From assembly GCF_001886815.1 (NCBI RefSeq), contig NZ_CP018099.1:1796501-1860500 (forward strand): a DNA stretch of 64,000 bases. Reading direction: 5' to 3'. How positions within the stretch are numbered: the first letter of the stretch is position 1; each line of letters starts with the position of its first letter. Shown here piece after piece: positions 16,421 through 26,432 of the stretch. Under the pieces are notes generated by a model. That model was not told where the DNA came from. It searched no databases and worked only from the letters and a program-made list of their open reading frames with translations. Position numbers and translations under genes: made by a program. This DNA comes from Caldithrix abyssi DSM 13497. GTDB lineage: Bacteria > Calditrichota > Calditrichia > Calditrichales > Calditrichaceae.

Positions 16421-19400
16421 TCAAAATAACGTTCTCCGTTTTTTACGTTTATTTACAAATTGTCCCCTCCACGTTTTGCCAGCGGAGATCGTATCCAATA
16501 ATTCCCGGTAGTTTTCATCTTCCTGTTGACCGTTTTTTAAAAGATTCGTCTTTTCTTGCATAACATCGTTTATCGTGTAGCCCGTAATTTTCTCAAAGGC
16601 CGGATTCACATATTCAACATGGCCCTGCGTATCGGTGATTACAATAGATTCGGCCGCCTGCTCTACCAGTGAAGCAAGACGTTCAATCTGTAAATGCGCC
16701 TTTTCCTGTTCTTCCATTAGTTTTAGCTTCATCAAAGCGATATTGCAGCGGTGAGTCAAAGCTTCTATAAAGGATATTTCGCTTTCTTCCCATTCATGCG
16801 TTTGCACAAAATAAGTGCAGCTCAGCGCGTAGAACCCATCTTTAGAAAAGCCAAAGGGATATATCAAAAAGCTTTTTAATTTTCTTTGTCCGTGAAAAAA
16901 ATCGGCCAGCCCATCTGCGGAAACGGCGGGATGCACAACATCCGCATGGCTGACGAGATATTTTTTCTGTTTGCCAAGATGATTATAAAAATTTGTCCAT
17001 GAGCTTAAATCGTAGTTGAGTGGTTCCGGCGTAACAACGCCTTTGCGTCTCCAAACGCCAAGGTATCTGGCAAATTTATTTTTAACATCTACCTGATAAA
17101 TGATTGTAGCGTCTAACTTTAAGGTTTTTCCGATTAATTCAACGATAAAGTCAAAGATCTTTTGCCGATCCTGCTCAACAAGGATGAACTGCGAAAGGCT
17201 ATTCAAAGCTTGCACAAAAGTGATTTGCCGTTGTAATTCTCTTTTGGCCAGATGATGCTCAATAATTGAGGCCAGCGTTTGAGAAATAATTTGTAAAAAC
17301 TCACGTTCTTCCGGCCGTTCTTTAACATGAGTCGGCAAATAAAGCACCAAAACGCCTAATACTTTTTCTCCTGCTAAAATGGGCACAATGTAATGCCCGT
17401 GGTCGGACATTCCCGCATATCGGATGGAGTGGCCTTCATCCACGTGAGAGCGAAACATTAGTTTTTTGCTGGAGGCAGCCTGGCCACAAAGACATTTCCC
17501 AAAAGGCACCAGTGCGCAGGCTTTTGTTAATTGTTCCGATAAATTTTTGGCGGCCATTAGTTTTAGCTGTTTTTTGTGTTCGTCAGCCACAAAGAAAATA
17601 CCGCCTTTTTGCTGTATTTCTAATAAGGGAGCGTCGAGAATGATTTCCAGAGCGCGAGCAAGTTTTTGCTCTAATGGTTTATCGAGCAAAATGAGTTTGA
17701 GCAAATCATTCAAAATCTTTTCTTTGCGTTCTTTGGTAATTAATTCCTTTTCAATTTTAACTCGCTCGCTAATGTCTACGTTAATGCCAAGGATTCCTAT
17801 CACTTTGCCATTTTCGTTAGTAATGGCGTTAGCTGCCCGCAAAACATCCAATAACTGGCCATCTTTTTTAACAAATTGTACCTGGGCGGTGGCCGCTTTT
17901 CCCTTAAGCAGTTCTGGGAATTTCTGCTGAAATGTGGATAAAGATGGTTCGGCTAAAAATTTTGAAATCGGCTGGCCAATCAATTCGTCCCTGTCGTAGC
18001 CCAGCATTTTACAGGTACTGGGACTCACTTCTACTATTATCCCATTTGTGTTCAACACCTCGCCGCCATAAGGCAACAAATTAAAAAGCATGCGATAGCG
18101 CTCTTCGCTTTCTTTTAAACGCTTTTGCATCTCTTTTTCTGCGGTTACGTCTCGAGCGCTGCCCACCACGCCAATCATCTTTCCATGTTCATCGAACAGT
18201 GGCGATTTTCTGACGTCCAGAAAAAGGAATTTTCCTTTTACGTTTCCGAATTCATCGAATCGCATGGGCTTTTTAGCATCCATTACAATCTGGTCAGAAT
18301 CCGCGCATATTTCTCCAAACGTATGGTATTCCGGGTTTTCAGGGTGGCTCTGACGTTCGCGTTGGGCAAAGTAAATATCATTCTTACCGATGGGCTCTTC
18401 GGTGTCTTCGGCGTTCAATAGTTTTTCACAGATGGCTTTATTGGCAAAAATATAGCGTTTATTTAAATCCTTGGCCCATAGCAAATCGGTCATATTATCG
18501 CTAATAGCCCGGAATAAGCGCGCCTGTTCGCGGTGTTTTTGTTCGGCTTTTTTACGATCAGTAATATCAAGCACCGTGCCTTCATAATACAATATTTTGC
18601 CTTCTTGGTCTGTGATAACCCGGTCATTTAACAATACCCATATTTCCGTTCCGTCTTTACGTTTCATCCTCACTTCAACGTTTTTCAGAGTGCCGTCCGC
18701 TTCCACCAATCGGGCCAGACGTTCTCTTTCTGCGGCATCCCAATAAAGGATTTTACTGTTAGGAATGTTCAGCATCTCTTCCTTACTTCGGTAGCCAAAC
18801 ATCTTTACCATGGCCTGGTTAACCGTAATTAATTTCCCCTCTTTTGTACTTTGATAAATTCCTTCCGAGACATTTTCAAAAATCTCGCGATATTTCTTCT
18901 GGGCTTCTTGTTCTTTTTTCAACAACTGAAAACTAGAAATTATGGCAGCTAAATTTTGAGATAAAATTTGCGTTAGCCACAGTTGTTTTTCCGTCAGTTG
19001 GGTGGGGGTGTTAAAATAAACCATAAACTTACCGAGCAATTTTTCAGGCCCGACCAGCGGCACAAAAAGCAACGCGCCAATGCCCTCATCCACAATTCTT
19101 CTTTTTACTGTTTGGTCTAAATCGGACCGTGATATGTCGGAATAAAAAATAGGTTCGGCATCCAGATCCTCTGGCTTCCAGGGAGAATGGCCGTCAACCG
19201 CTTTGCGGTAACTATCCGATAAATTTCGCCAGGCCTTAAAATGCACTTTGCCGTCAGCCTCAAAAAGCAGCAGCGATGAACGATCGCACTTTAAAATTTC
19301 CAGGATACCATCAACCGCCGTCTCGTAAACCTCTTTTAAAGAGCGGGCGCGATTTAAACGCGCAATCCACGCTTGCAATAACTGCAGTTCATTGATATAA

Positions 19401-20215
19401 TTTTGCAGGCTATCTTTACTCTCTTCCATCTCCGTAATGTCCACCACATAACCGGTGTAGTTTGTAATCTTATTCTGTTGCCTGTGAACCGTTGTAAAAT
19501 CTAATAGCCATACAATTTTACCGTCTTTACGTTTAATGCGATAAGGTTGATGCTGAAAGGCTTCCGCTCCGCTTTTACTGTATTCTTCAACTTCTTTTTT
19601 CACACGCGGGAGGTCTTCTTCAAAAATCAAATGGGCATAATCCATTTTACCAGACACAATTTCATTAACGGTGTAACCGAAAACTTCCCGCACATTATGC
19701 GAAACGTATTCAACCGGCCAGCCGGGCGCGTTTTTCCATTTAAAAACCACCACCGGGCCATGCCTGAAGGTCTGGGCATCGGTTAACAATTCCGCGGCCT
19801 TTTCTATTTTTGCTTCCTTATCCGTTTCTCCTTGAGTAAGCGCTTTATTGCTGGAAATGCTGCCGTGATAGTTTTTGTTCTCATCATAAAACGGATAACA
19901 GCGGTGTTCAATCTGCTTTGTGTCGCCATTTTTGCAGCGAATGGCCAGCTTTATTCTGGATGGTTTTTGCCGATTGCGCAAATGTTCCTGCCAGAGCGCT
20001 AAATATTCCGGAGCAATGAGTTTATGCATGAAATCGCGTTGCGTACTGAATTCTGCGGGAGAATAACCGGTGATTTTTTCAAATGAAAAAGACAAATAAT
20101 GAATGTTATCGTGCTCGTCGCAATAATAAACCCATTCGTTCTCGCTTTCAATCAGGGTTTGGAAGATTTTAATATACTCGTTTATTGATTTTTCAGAAAT
20201 TTTTGAGGGCTCCAT
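16421..20215 (-). CDS. PAS/GAF sensory region (5' part of broken gene)
   Basis: 1264 residues with no membrane segment: PAS domains at about 15-125, 150-265, 445-560, 570-690, 700-820 and 1200-end, and GAF-like domains at about 285-430, 835-1000 and 1010-1190. The second GAF has CALVPFGKCLCGQAA and a following H-rich stretch, suggesting a ligand or redox site, but this is not proved. It ends prematurely at KRKKRRTLF because of the frameshift, inside the last PAS. Start ATG 20215 follows AAGGGCG. Confidence 0.85.
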   Translation of the reverse strand: MEPSKISEKSINEYIKIFQTLIESENEWVYYCDEHDNIHYLSFSFEKITGYSPAEFSTQRDFMHKLIAPEYLALWQEHLRNRQKPSRIKLAIRCKNGDTKQIEHRCYPFYDENKNYHGSISSNKALTQGETDKEAKIEKAAELLTDAQTFRHGPVVVFKWKNAPGWPVEYVSHNVREVFGYTVNEIVSGKMDYAHLIFEEDLPRVKKEVEEYSKSGAEAFQHQPYRIKRKDGKIVWLLDFTTVHRQQNKITNYTGYVVDITEMEESKDSLQNYINELQLLQAWIARLNRARSLKEVYETAVDGILEILKCDRSSLLLFEADGKVHFKAWRNLSDSYRKAVDGHSPWKPEDLDAEPIFYSDISRSDLDQTVKRRIVDEGIGALLFVPLVGPEKLLGKFMVYFNTPTQLTEKQLWLTQILSQNLAAIISSFQLLKKEQEAQKKYREIFENVSEGIYQSTKEGKLITVNQAMVKMFGYRSKEEMLNIPNSKILYWDAAERERLARLVEADGTLKNVEVRMKRKDGTEIWVLLNDRVITDQEGKILYYEGTVLDITDRKKAEQKHREQARLFRAISDNMTDLLWAKDLNKRYIFANKAICEKLLNAEDTEEPIGKNDIYFAQRERQSHPENPEYHTFGEICADSDQIVMDAKKPMRFDEFGNVKGKFLFLDVRKSPLFDEHGKMIGVVGSARDVTAEKEMQKRLKESEERYRMLFNLLPYGGEVLNTNGIIVEVSPSTCKMLGYDRDELIGQPISKFLAEPSLSTFQQKFPELLKGKAATAQVQFVKKDGQLLDVLRAANAITNENGKVIGILGINVDISERVKIEKELITKERKEKILNDLLKLILLDKPLEQKLARALEIILDAPLLEIQQKGGIFFVADEHKKQLKLMAAKNLSEQLTKACALVPFGKCLCGQAASSKKLMFRSHVDEGHSIRYAGMSDHGHYIVPILAGEKVLGVLVLYLPTHVKERPEEREFLQIISQTLASIIEHHLAKRELQRQITFVQALNSLSQFILVEQDRQKIFDFIVELIGKTLKLDATIIYQVDVKNKFARYLGVWRRKGVVTPEPLNYDLSSWTNFYNHLGKQKKYLVSHADVVHPAVSADGLADFFHGQRKLKSFLIYPFGFSKDGFYALSCTYFVQTHEWEESEISFIEALTHRCNIALMKLKLMEEQEKAHLQIERLASLVEQAAESIVITDTQGHVEYVNPAFEKITGYTINDVMQEKTNLLKNGQQEDENYRELLDTISAGKTWRGQFVNKRKKRRTLF

Positions 20216-20462
20216 TGACGCCCTTATCTCCCTGTTTAAAAGATTATTCTAATTTCTATTTTCGGAGAAAATTAAACAATCTTTAAAACTGTCATTGAAA
20301 ATATGGCGTTTTTATATTGTTCTGGCAAAGAATTTAATAGCAAGAGTCCAAAGAGCATACCATGCAAAATTCATCATTCTACTAAGAGAATCCATATCTT
20401 TTAAAATATGGCCTTTCATTCTAAACGGAGCGCCAGCGTGGTGAAAAATCCTTTCCCTGCCT

Positions 20463-20593
20463 TAATGTCATTCAGAGTAAAACGCAGTAAAGCAAAGAAT
20501 CCCTTCGTTGCATGAATGTCATTCTGAGCGAAGCGAAGAATCCTTTTTTTCATGAAAAGAATTCTTCTCCGACAGGGTAGGATCAGAATGACT
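20463..20593. repeat. REP-like units (ATTCTGAGCGAAGC family)
   Basis: The gap 20216-20902 has no gene. Around 20463-20504 and 20514-20546 are two direct units starting AATGTCATTC and ending in AAGAATCC. At 20556-20593 a third is inverted (AATTCTTCTCCGACAGGG, then ATCAGAATGAC). Such units are common small intergenic palindromes in this part of the bacterial tree. A reading frame of about 90 codons here is only a by-product. Confidence 0.55.
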
Positions 20594-20851
20594 GCTACCT
20601 GTAAAGTGTGGATTATGGTAGAATGTGAAGGGGAAGCCTGCGATGCCTCGGCTGTTTCAACGAGGAAGTATTTGTTCCTCACAAATCGCACAAATTTACA
20701 CAGATTTTTTTATTTCTTTCCGGGAGTATCTGCGCAATCCGCGTGAAAAAATAGTCGCGGCTTTGCTGCCCTGGAATTAAAAGGTGTATTTCACCGGAGG
20801 GATAGGATAATTTCTTCCATCCCGAAGGATTGTGTTGGTTCTGCTTATGGC

Positions 20852-20879
20852 AAAAAAAACCCCGCTCAGGGCGGGGTTG
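20852..20879 (-). terminator. Intrinsic terminator of the nuo operon
   Basis: On the minus strand AACCCCGC pairs with GCGGGGTT around CCTGA, followed by a run of eight T. It lies about 25 bases after the nuoN stop codon and is a textbook intrinsic terminator for this operon. Confidence 0.9.
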
Positions 20880-20902
20880 AATCCTTTTAAAAATGCGATT
20901 AA

Positions 20903-22363
20903 TCAATACAGCAAATTAAACGAAATTTCTGTTATTCGCAGCAAAGGGCTCCAGTACACGCCAAAAATAAGCGTGGGAATAAACAACACGGTTAACACAA
21001 CCGTCTCGTATAAATTAATAGGTACGGGCGGCTGTTCCTCTACCGTGCGTAAGAACATCTGTTTTACAACGTAGGCATAATAATACAAAGAGATAACGCT
21101 GTTTAAAACGCCAAGTATTGCCAGAACATACCAGCCGTCATTGACCACGGCGGCAAAAAGATAAAACTTACCGATAAAGCCGGCCAGCGGCGGCAACCCT
21201 GTAAGGCTGAACATGAAAACGGCCATGGCCACCGCGGCATAAGGCGAACGATATCCCAGGCCTCGAAAGTCTTCAATCTTTTCGCTACCCAGTTTTTGCG
21301 AAATAGCGATGATGACCCAAAAAGCGCCAAAGTTCATAAACAGATAAACAAGCAGGTAAAAGAGCACCGCTTTAAATCCCTGTGTGTTAAATACCACCAT
21401 GGCCATCAACATATAACCGGCATGGGCAATGGATGAATAAGCCATTAAACGTTTGATGTTGGTTTGGCGCAGGGCCACTAAATTACCCAGCGTCATGGTT
21501 AGTACAGCCAGAATGGCCAGCAGTTGTGGAATGTGAACCTGCAGGTTTTGCAAAAATACACCGTTCTCGGATGATCCATGAGAAAGCACGGTCGTAAAAA
21601 AACGAATCAACACGGCAAAGCCTGCCGCTTTGGGGCCAATGGAAAAGAAAGCGGTAATTGTGGTGGGCGCGCCTTCATAAACGTCCGGCAGCCAGAAGTG
21701 AAAAGGAACCATGGCAATCTTGTAACCAATTCCCGCCAGAATAAATACAAAGGTAATGAAAAAAGCCACCTGGTGCGGAGGATGATTCATCAGCGCTTGC
21801 TGAATCTTTAACAAATTCGTCTCGCCGGTTAAACCGTACAGATAGGATAATCCAAAAGCCATCACGCCGGTACTGGTCGCCGCATAAAGAATGTATTTTA
21901 AAGACGCTTCATTAGAGCGGTAATTGCGCTTGGTAAATCCGGTCAGAACATAGGACATTAAGCCCACCAGCTCCATGGCGACAATAATCATCAAAATATC
22001 ATTAACTGCGCCCATTAAAAACATGCCCAGCGTGGTGATCAGTATAAGCACATAGTATTCCGATTTATCGGTAAAGTACGGTAAAGAAAACAATATGATA
22101 ATGATCGATGAAACAGCGGAGATCAGCTTAATATAAACAGCCATTGAATCGAGTATCAGCATTCCCATAAAAATTTCACTGGCCTGCAGGGTGTATTGCT
22201 GAAAGATCAGAAACACACTAATAACCAGTGCAGCAGCGGAAACGATGCCCGTCCAGATTTTATGTTCTTTTTTTAGGAGCAAATCTAAAATAATAACGCC
22301 TAAAATCGCTGCAGTCAAAAACAATTCCGGAACAAAATACGATAAACTGCTCAAGTTATCCAT
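20903..22363 (-). CDS. nuoN: NADH-quinone oxidoreductase subunit N
   Basis: 486 residues, 14 or so membrane helices, an antiporter-like proton-pumping subunit. Signatures of the family: KYILYAATSTGVMAFGLSYL, FHFWLPDVYEGAPTTITAF with the helix break and conserved lysine nearby (GYKIAMVPFHFW), and KRLMAYSSIAHAGYMLMA. Last gene of the eleven-gene cluster. It is separated from nuoM by 135 bases holding a hairpin. Confidence 0.95.
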   Translation of the reverse strand: MDNLSSLSYFVPELFLTAAILGVIILDLLLKKEHKIWTGIVSAAALVISVFLIFQQYTLQASEIFMGMLILDSMAVYIKLISAVSSIIIILFSLPYFTDKSEYYVLILITTLGMFLMGAVNDILMIIVAMELVGLMSYVLTGFTKRNYRSNEASLKYILYAATSTGVMAFGLSYLYGLTGETNLLKIQQALMNHPPHQVAFFITFVFILAGIGYKIAMVPFHFWLPDVYEGAPTTITAFFSIGPKAAGFAVLIRFFTTVLSHGSSENGVFLQNLQVHIPQLLAILAVLTMTLGNLVALRQTNIKRLMAYSSIAHAGYMLMAMVVFNTQGFKAVLFYLLVYLFMNFGAFWVIIAISQKLGSEKIEDFRGLGYRSPYAAVAMAVFMFSLTGLPPLAGFIGKFYLFAAVVNDGWYVLAILGVLNSVISLYYYAYVVKQMFLRTVEEQPPVPINLYETVVLTVLFIPTLIFGVYWSPLLRITEISFNLLY

Positions 22364-22455
22364 AGGTTCATTTTCCTTTTACCAAATTAACATAACTCAC
22401 TTCTCAGTGAAAGCGGCGCAATGATTATTACGCATTACGCCAGAATATTAGGATA

Positions 22456-22477
22456 GCGGATGCCAGAAGACATCCGC
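22456..22477 (-). other. Stem-loop between nuoM and nuoN
   Basis: GCGGATG and CATCCGC pair around eight bases. No T-run follows on the minus strand, so it is more likely an mRNA processing or stability element than a terminator. A palindrome CCCTGATCAGGG overlaps the nuoM stop codon nearby. Confidence 0.4.
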
Positions 22478-22498
22478 AAAAACTTCCTCAAACCCTGA

Positions 22499-24013
22499 TC
22501 AGGGTACCATTTTAATCAATTCGGTCAAATGCAGCATGGATGTCCGCATCAAATTCAAAAGTGGCATGGGATACACGCCAAACAGAACAACCAGAATCCC
22601 CAGCGGAACCAGCGTAAAAAGCTCGCGTCCGTTTATATCGGGGAGATCAGCATATTTGGGATTCAGTTTGCCCAAAAATACGCGTTGCACAGTCCACAAA
22701 ACGTAAGAAGCTGTTATGACGATTCCAAGAGCTGCAATGACGGTCAACGTTCTGTACACGCTAAAGGTGCCGATAAAGACCATGGCTTCGGCGATAAAAC
22801 CCGTCATGCCCGGTAAGCCCAGCGCTGCAAAAAAGGCCAGAGAGGCCACGCCGGTGTAAATGGGCATACTGACGCCCAGCCCGCCAAAACCTTCAATTTC
22901 ACGATGATGCGCACGATCGTAAATAACGCCCACAATCAAAAAGAGCATGGCCGTGATCATGCCGTGGCTGACCATCTGGAACAGGGCGCCGTTCATTCCA
23001 GCATCCGTAAAGGTGGACATGCCAAGAAGCACAAAGCCCATGTGCGAAACGGATGAGTAGGCAACCAGTTTTTTAAGGTCTTTTTGCGCCATGGCCACAA
23101 AGGCGCCGTAGAGAATGTTAATCACGCCCAGGATGGCCAACATGTAAGCCGTTTTGACGGCCACATCGGGGAAAATAGGATAACTGATGCGAAAGATACC
23201 GTACGTACCCATTTTTAACAGAATACCGGCAAGAATGACGCTGATAGCCGTGGGAGCTTCCACGTGCGCATCGGGCAACCATGTGTGGAATGGAAAAATC
23301 GGAACTTTGATGGCAAAGCCGATAAACAGCATGATGTACAACACCAGGCGCACATCAACCGCCTTTAGCCAGCCAGAGTGATTGCTCTGATCCATCATGT
23401 GCAACATGTTAAAGGTATGACCGCCGGTAACCGGATCGGTAACATTAAAATAAAGCGCCAGCATCACGATGAGCATCAAAACAGAGCCCAGCAAGGTGTA
23501 CAAAAAGAATTTGATGGCGGCGTATTCGCGTCTCGGACCGCCCCAGATACCAATCAAAAAGTACATGGGCAGCAACATGACTTCCCAGAAGATGTAAAAC
23601 AGAAAGAAATCAAGCGAAACAAAAACGCCAAGCATACCCGTTTCCAGCAGCAAAAACAGGGCAAAGTAACCCTTAACCGATTTGTTTATGTTCCAGGAAG
23701 CCACAATAGCCAGAAAGCTAATAAAGGTCGTCAACCAGAACATCGGAAAGCTCAAGCCGTCCAGCCCGACAAAGTATTCAATGTTGTAGGCCGGAATCCA
23801 TTTCATGCGCTCAACAAATTGAAACGTCGCTTCGTTATTAACCCCCGCCCACGAGTAATTGAACTGCCCCCACATATAAGAAGCAATCACCAGGGGAATA
23901 AAGGCAATTACGGCCGAAGCAATTTTAATCGCTTTTTCGTTTTGCTTAGGAATAAGTAAGACGATCAATATCCCAAAAAGAGGGATAAATGTAACAAGGC
24001 TAATCAATCCCAT
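22499..24013 (-). CDS. nuoM: NADH-quinone oxidoreductase subunit M
   Basis: 504 residues. Antiporter-like membrane subunit with the family stretches GMLGVFVSLDFFLFYIFWEVMLLPMYF (conserved Glu in the EVML helix), PIFPFHTWLPDAHVEAPTA and KKLVAYSSVSHMGFV. It forms one of the proton channels of the membrane arm. It lies 47 bases after nuoL, in the same direction. Confidence 0.95.
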   Translation of the reverse strand: MGLISLVTFIPLFGILIVLLIPKQNEKAIKIASAVIAFIPLVIASYMWGQFNYSWAGVNNEATFQFVERMKWIPAYNIEYFVGLDGLSFPMFWLTTFISFLAIVASWNINKSVKGYFALFLLLETGMLGVFVSLDFFLFYIFWEVMLLPMYFLIGIWGGPRREYAAIKFFLYTLLGSVLMLIVMLALYFNVTDPVTGGHTFNMLHMMDQSNHSGWLKAVDVRLVLYIMLFIGFAIKVPIFPFHTWLPDAHVEAPTAISVILAGILLKMGTYGIFRISYPIFPDVAVKTAYMLAILGVINILYGAFVAMAQKDLKKLVAYSSVSHMGFVLLGMSTFTDAGMNGALFQMVSHGMITAMLFLIVGVIYDRAHHREIEGFGGLGVSMPIYTGVASLAFFAALGLPGMTGFIAEAMVFIGTFSVYRTLTVIAALGIVITASYVLWTVQRVFLGKLNPKYADLPDINGRELFTLVPLGILVVLFGVYPMPLLNLMRTSMLHLTELIKMVP

Positions 24014-24060
24014 AAATCTGACTCCTATATAAATCTTTCCCTGTCGATTTTAATCTATTA

Positions 24061-26106
24061 TTACATTAGAGAACCAATTATGATCAATATAACGCCGGCA
24101 AGTGCGCCAACAATGTAGTACTGCACCTGACCGGTTTGAATCTTACGTAATCTCTGGCCCATGCCCTGCGTAATATCGGCCACGCCGTTTACAATTCCGT
24201 CAATAAAGCCCAGATCAAAGAATCCGGTAAAGGCAGAAAAATTGCGCGTTAAAAAGGCCGAACCATTTACTATGCCGTCGATAATCGTTGCATCGAACCA
24301 GGCCAAAAAGTTGTTCCACAGCAGCAAGCCGTTAACAACAGTGGCGTTGTAAATCTCGTCAATATAGTATTTATGGTACGACAGATCATACAACAGCTTG
24401 ATTTTTTCAGTTAATTTTTCCACGTCAACTTTTTTCCAGAAGTAAAGCGCAAAAGCTAATAAAATTCCGGAAATAGCCAGAATAATAGAAATGATCATGC
24501 CGTTAATATGCGCCGCATGCGCCGTATGCTCGCTAATCTCCAGAACGGGATGACCTAACTGCATACTGACGGCGGATTCCGGTTTTGCAATTAAATGTTC
24601 AAACCAGCCGTGTACCGCCGAAAGAGGATTTAAAGAGGGCAGCGTGTAAACGATAAAAATACTTAAGCTGGCCAGCACCATTAAGGGCACGGTCATCACC
24701 TTTGGACTTTCGTGTACGTGTTCGTACAAATCCGGACGCTGCGGCTCGCCCAGAAAGGTTTTGATCACCAGGCGGAACATGTAAAAAGCCGTAATGAGCG
24801 CGGCCGTAAAGCCGAAGAAAGGCAGGATGTAATGGACCGGATTCGATTGGCTCATGGCAAAGGCCAGGGTGCCGCCCAGAATGGCGTCTTTGCTTAAAAA
24901 GCCGGAAAAAAACGGAATACCGGAAAGGGCTAAGGTAAAGATCAAAAAGGTGTAGTAGGTGGCCGGCATCTTGTTTTTTAAACCGCCCATTAAACGAATA
25001 TCGTTGGGATCGTCATGCACGCCTGTTTTATCCATGGCATGGTGCATGGCGTGAATAACCGAACCGCTTCCTAAAAACAAGCCCGCTTTGAACATGGCGT
25101 GTGTGGTTAAATGAAAAAAGCCGGCGGTGTAAGAACCGACGCCCATGGCCATAATCATGTAACCTAACTGGCTGATAGTGGAGTAGGCCAGCACGCGTTT
25201 GATATCGTTTTGCGTGATGGCGATGGTGGCCGCAAACAGGGCGGTAAAACCACCGATATAAGCCACCACCAGCATGGCGTCGAACGACAGCATAAAGCTG
25301 ATACGGGCCATGAGGTAAACGCCGGCCGCAACCATTGTTGCCGCGTGGATTAAGGCGCTAACCGGTGTGGGGCCTTCCATGGCGTCTGGCAACCAGACGT
25401 GCAGAGGGAACTGGGCCGATTTTCCGATGGCGCCGCAAAAAAGCAATGCGCCAGCGGCCGTCAGCAGCCCGCCGCTTAATTGGCCCTCAGCCACTCCTTT
25501 AAGAACATCGTTCAGATTAAATGAACCGATGGAGGTAAAAACGATCAAAAGCCCCAGTAAAAAACCAAAGTCGCCAACGCGGTTGGTAATAAAAGCCTTT
25601 TTGCCGGCATTGGCGGCGGAGTCTTTTTCAAAATAATAACCGATTAGCAGGTAAGAGCAAATGCCCACCAGTTCCCACATGATGAAGATACCGAACAGAT
25701 TATCCAGCACCACCAGGCCCAGCATGGAAAAGCTGAACAGAGAGAGATAAGCAAAAAAGCGATTGTATCGCGGATCGCCATGCATGTACCCAATGGAATA
25801 AATGTGCACCAGAAAACTGACCGTGGTTACGACCATCAGCATTACAACGGCCAGATTGTCCAGATAAATGCCCATATCAATCCTGAAACTGCCAACATCA
25901 ATCCAGGGGATGGATTTCGTTACAAAAAAATGCGGATCGTAACTGGTCAATATCCGGATAAAGAGAATAATGGATAATATGAAAGAGATGCCAATTGCCG
26001 TAACCGAAATAAAGTCGCCTTTACGAGGCAAACGTTTTCCGAGAAAAATTTGAATGACAAAAGCCACAAGCGGCAAAAGCCAGATATAAAGCGCAAGCGT
26101 AATCAT
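24061..26106 (-). CDS. nuoL: NADH-quinone oxidoreductase subunit L
   Basis: 681 residues, the largest antiporter-like subunit. Key stretches: FFAYLSLFSFSMLGLVV, MWELVGICSYLLIGYYF, FPLHVWLPDAMEGPTPVSAL and KRVLAYSTISQLGYM. The C-terminal extension (about 540-681) includes the long lateral helix and last membrane segment found in NuoL. Length is near the upper family range. Confidence 0.95.
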   Translation of the reverse strand: MITLALYIWLLPLVAFVIQIFLGKRLPRKGDFISVTAIGISFILSIILFIRILTSYDPHFFVTKSIPWIDVGSFRIDMGIYLDNLAVVMLMVVTTVSFLVHIYSIGYMHGDPRYNRFFAYLSLFSFSMLGLVVLDNLFGIFIMWELVGICSYLLIGYYFEKDSAANAGKKAFITNRVGDFGFLLGLLIVFTSIGSFNLNDVLKGVAEGQLSGGLLTAAGALLFCGAIGKSAQFPLHVWLPDAMEGPTPVSALIHAATMVAAGVYLMARISFMLSFDAMLVVAYIGGFTALFAATIAITQNDIKRVLAYSTISQLGYMIMAMGVGSYTAGFFHLTTHAMFKAGLFLGSGSVIHAMHHAMDKTGVHDDPNDIRLMGGLKNKMPATYYTFLIFTLALSGIPFFSGFLSKDAILGGTLAFAMSQSNPVHYILPFFGFTAALITAFYMFRLVIKTFLGEPQRPDLYEHVHESPKVMTVPLMVLASLSIFIVYTLPSLNPLSAVHGWFEHLIAKPESAVSMQLGHPVLEISEHTAHAAHINGMIISIILAISGILLAFALYFWKKVDVEKLTEKIKLLYDLSYHKYYIDEIYNATVVNGLLLWNNFLAWFDATIIDGIVNGSAFLTRNFSAFTGFFDLGFIDGIVNGVADITQGMGQRLRKIQTGQVQYYIVGALAGVILIIIGSLM

Positions 26107-26126
26107 AGTTTCTCCTGCAATCGCTT

Positions 26127-26432
26127 TTAATTTTTCATTTCGTTCATTTGGGTAACATCAACCGTTGTTCTCAGACGATAGAGATTAAGAATGATGGCCA
26201 GGGCAATCGCAGCTTCGGCAGCCGCTAAAATGATGATGAAAATGGCTATCATCTGGCCATTCAACTGGTGGTCCACAAAGCGTGCAAAGGCAATAAAGTT
26301 CAGGTTAACCGAATTGAGTACCAGTTCCACGCCCATCAAAATACCAACGGCATTCTTTTTGTAAATAATGGTAAAAATGCCCAGAGAAAAGACGATTCCC
26401 GCCGTAATAAGATAAGGTAAAAGACTGTTCAT
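26127..26432 (-). CDS. nuoK: NADH-quinone oxidoreductase subunit K
   Basis: 101 residues, three membrane helices. Conserved glutamates of the family are visible in LMGVELVLNSVNLNF and AAAEAAIALAI. Its ATG overlaps the nuoJ stop by 4 bases (ATGA), a coupled pair. Confidence 0.95.
   Translation of the reverse strand: MNSLLPYLITAGIVFSLGIFTIIYKKNAVGILMGVELVLNSVNLNFIAFARFVDHQLNGQMIAIFIIILAAAEAAIALAIILNLYRLRTTVDVTQMNEMKN

Larger units (their letters stand above)
15166..20215 (-). pseudogene. Multi-PAS/GAF hybrid histidine kinase with a frameshift
   Basis: Two minus-strand frames, 20215-16421 and the one ending at 15166, become one continuous protein if one A is removed from the A6 run at 16444-16439. 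After correction the reading is NKRKNGERYFEDAVIF, which restores a normal PAS domain and then a coiled linker ending at the kinase core. The corrected length is 5049 bases, exactly 1683 codons (1682 residues plus stop). It could be a true mutation, a phase-variable run or a sequencing error; the window alone does not decide. Confidence 0.85.

Noticed and set aside
20416-20746. Frames of 60-90 codons in the gap before nuoN
   Set aside because: They run through REP-like repeats on both strands and have no ribosome site or family.
22456-22477. Terminator between nuoM and nuoN
   Set aside because: The hairpin lacks a T-run; kept only as an mRNA hairpin.
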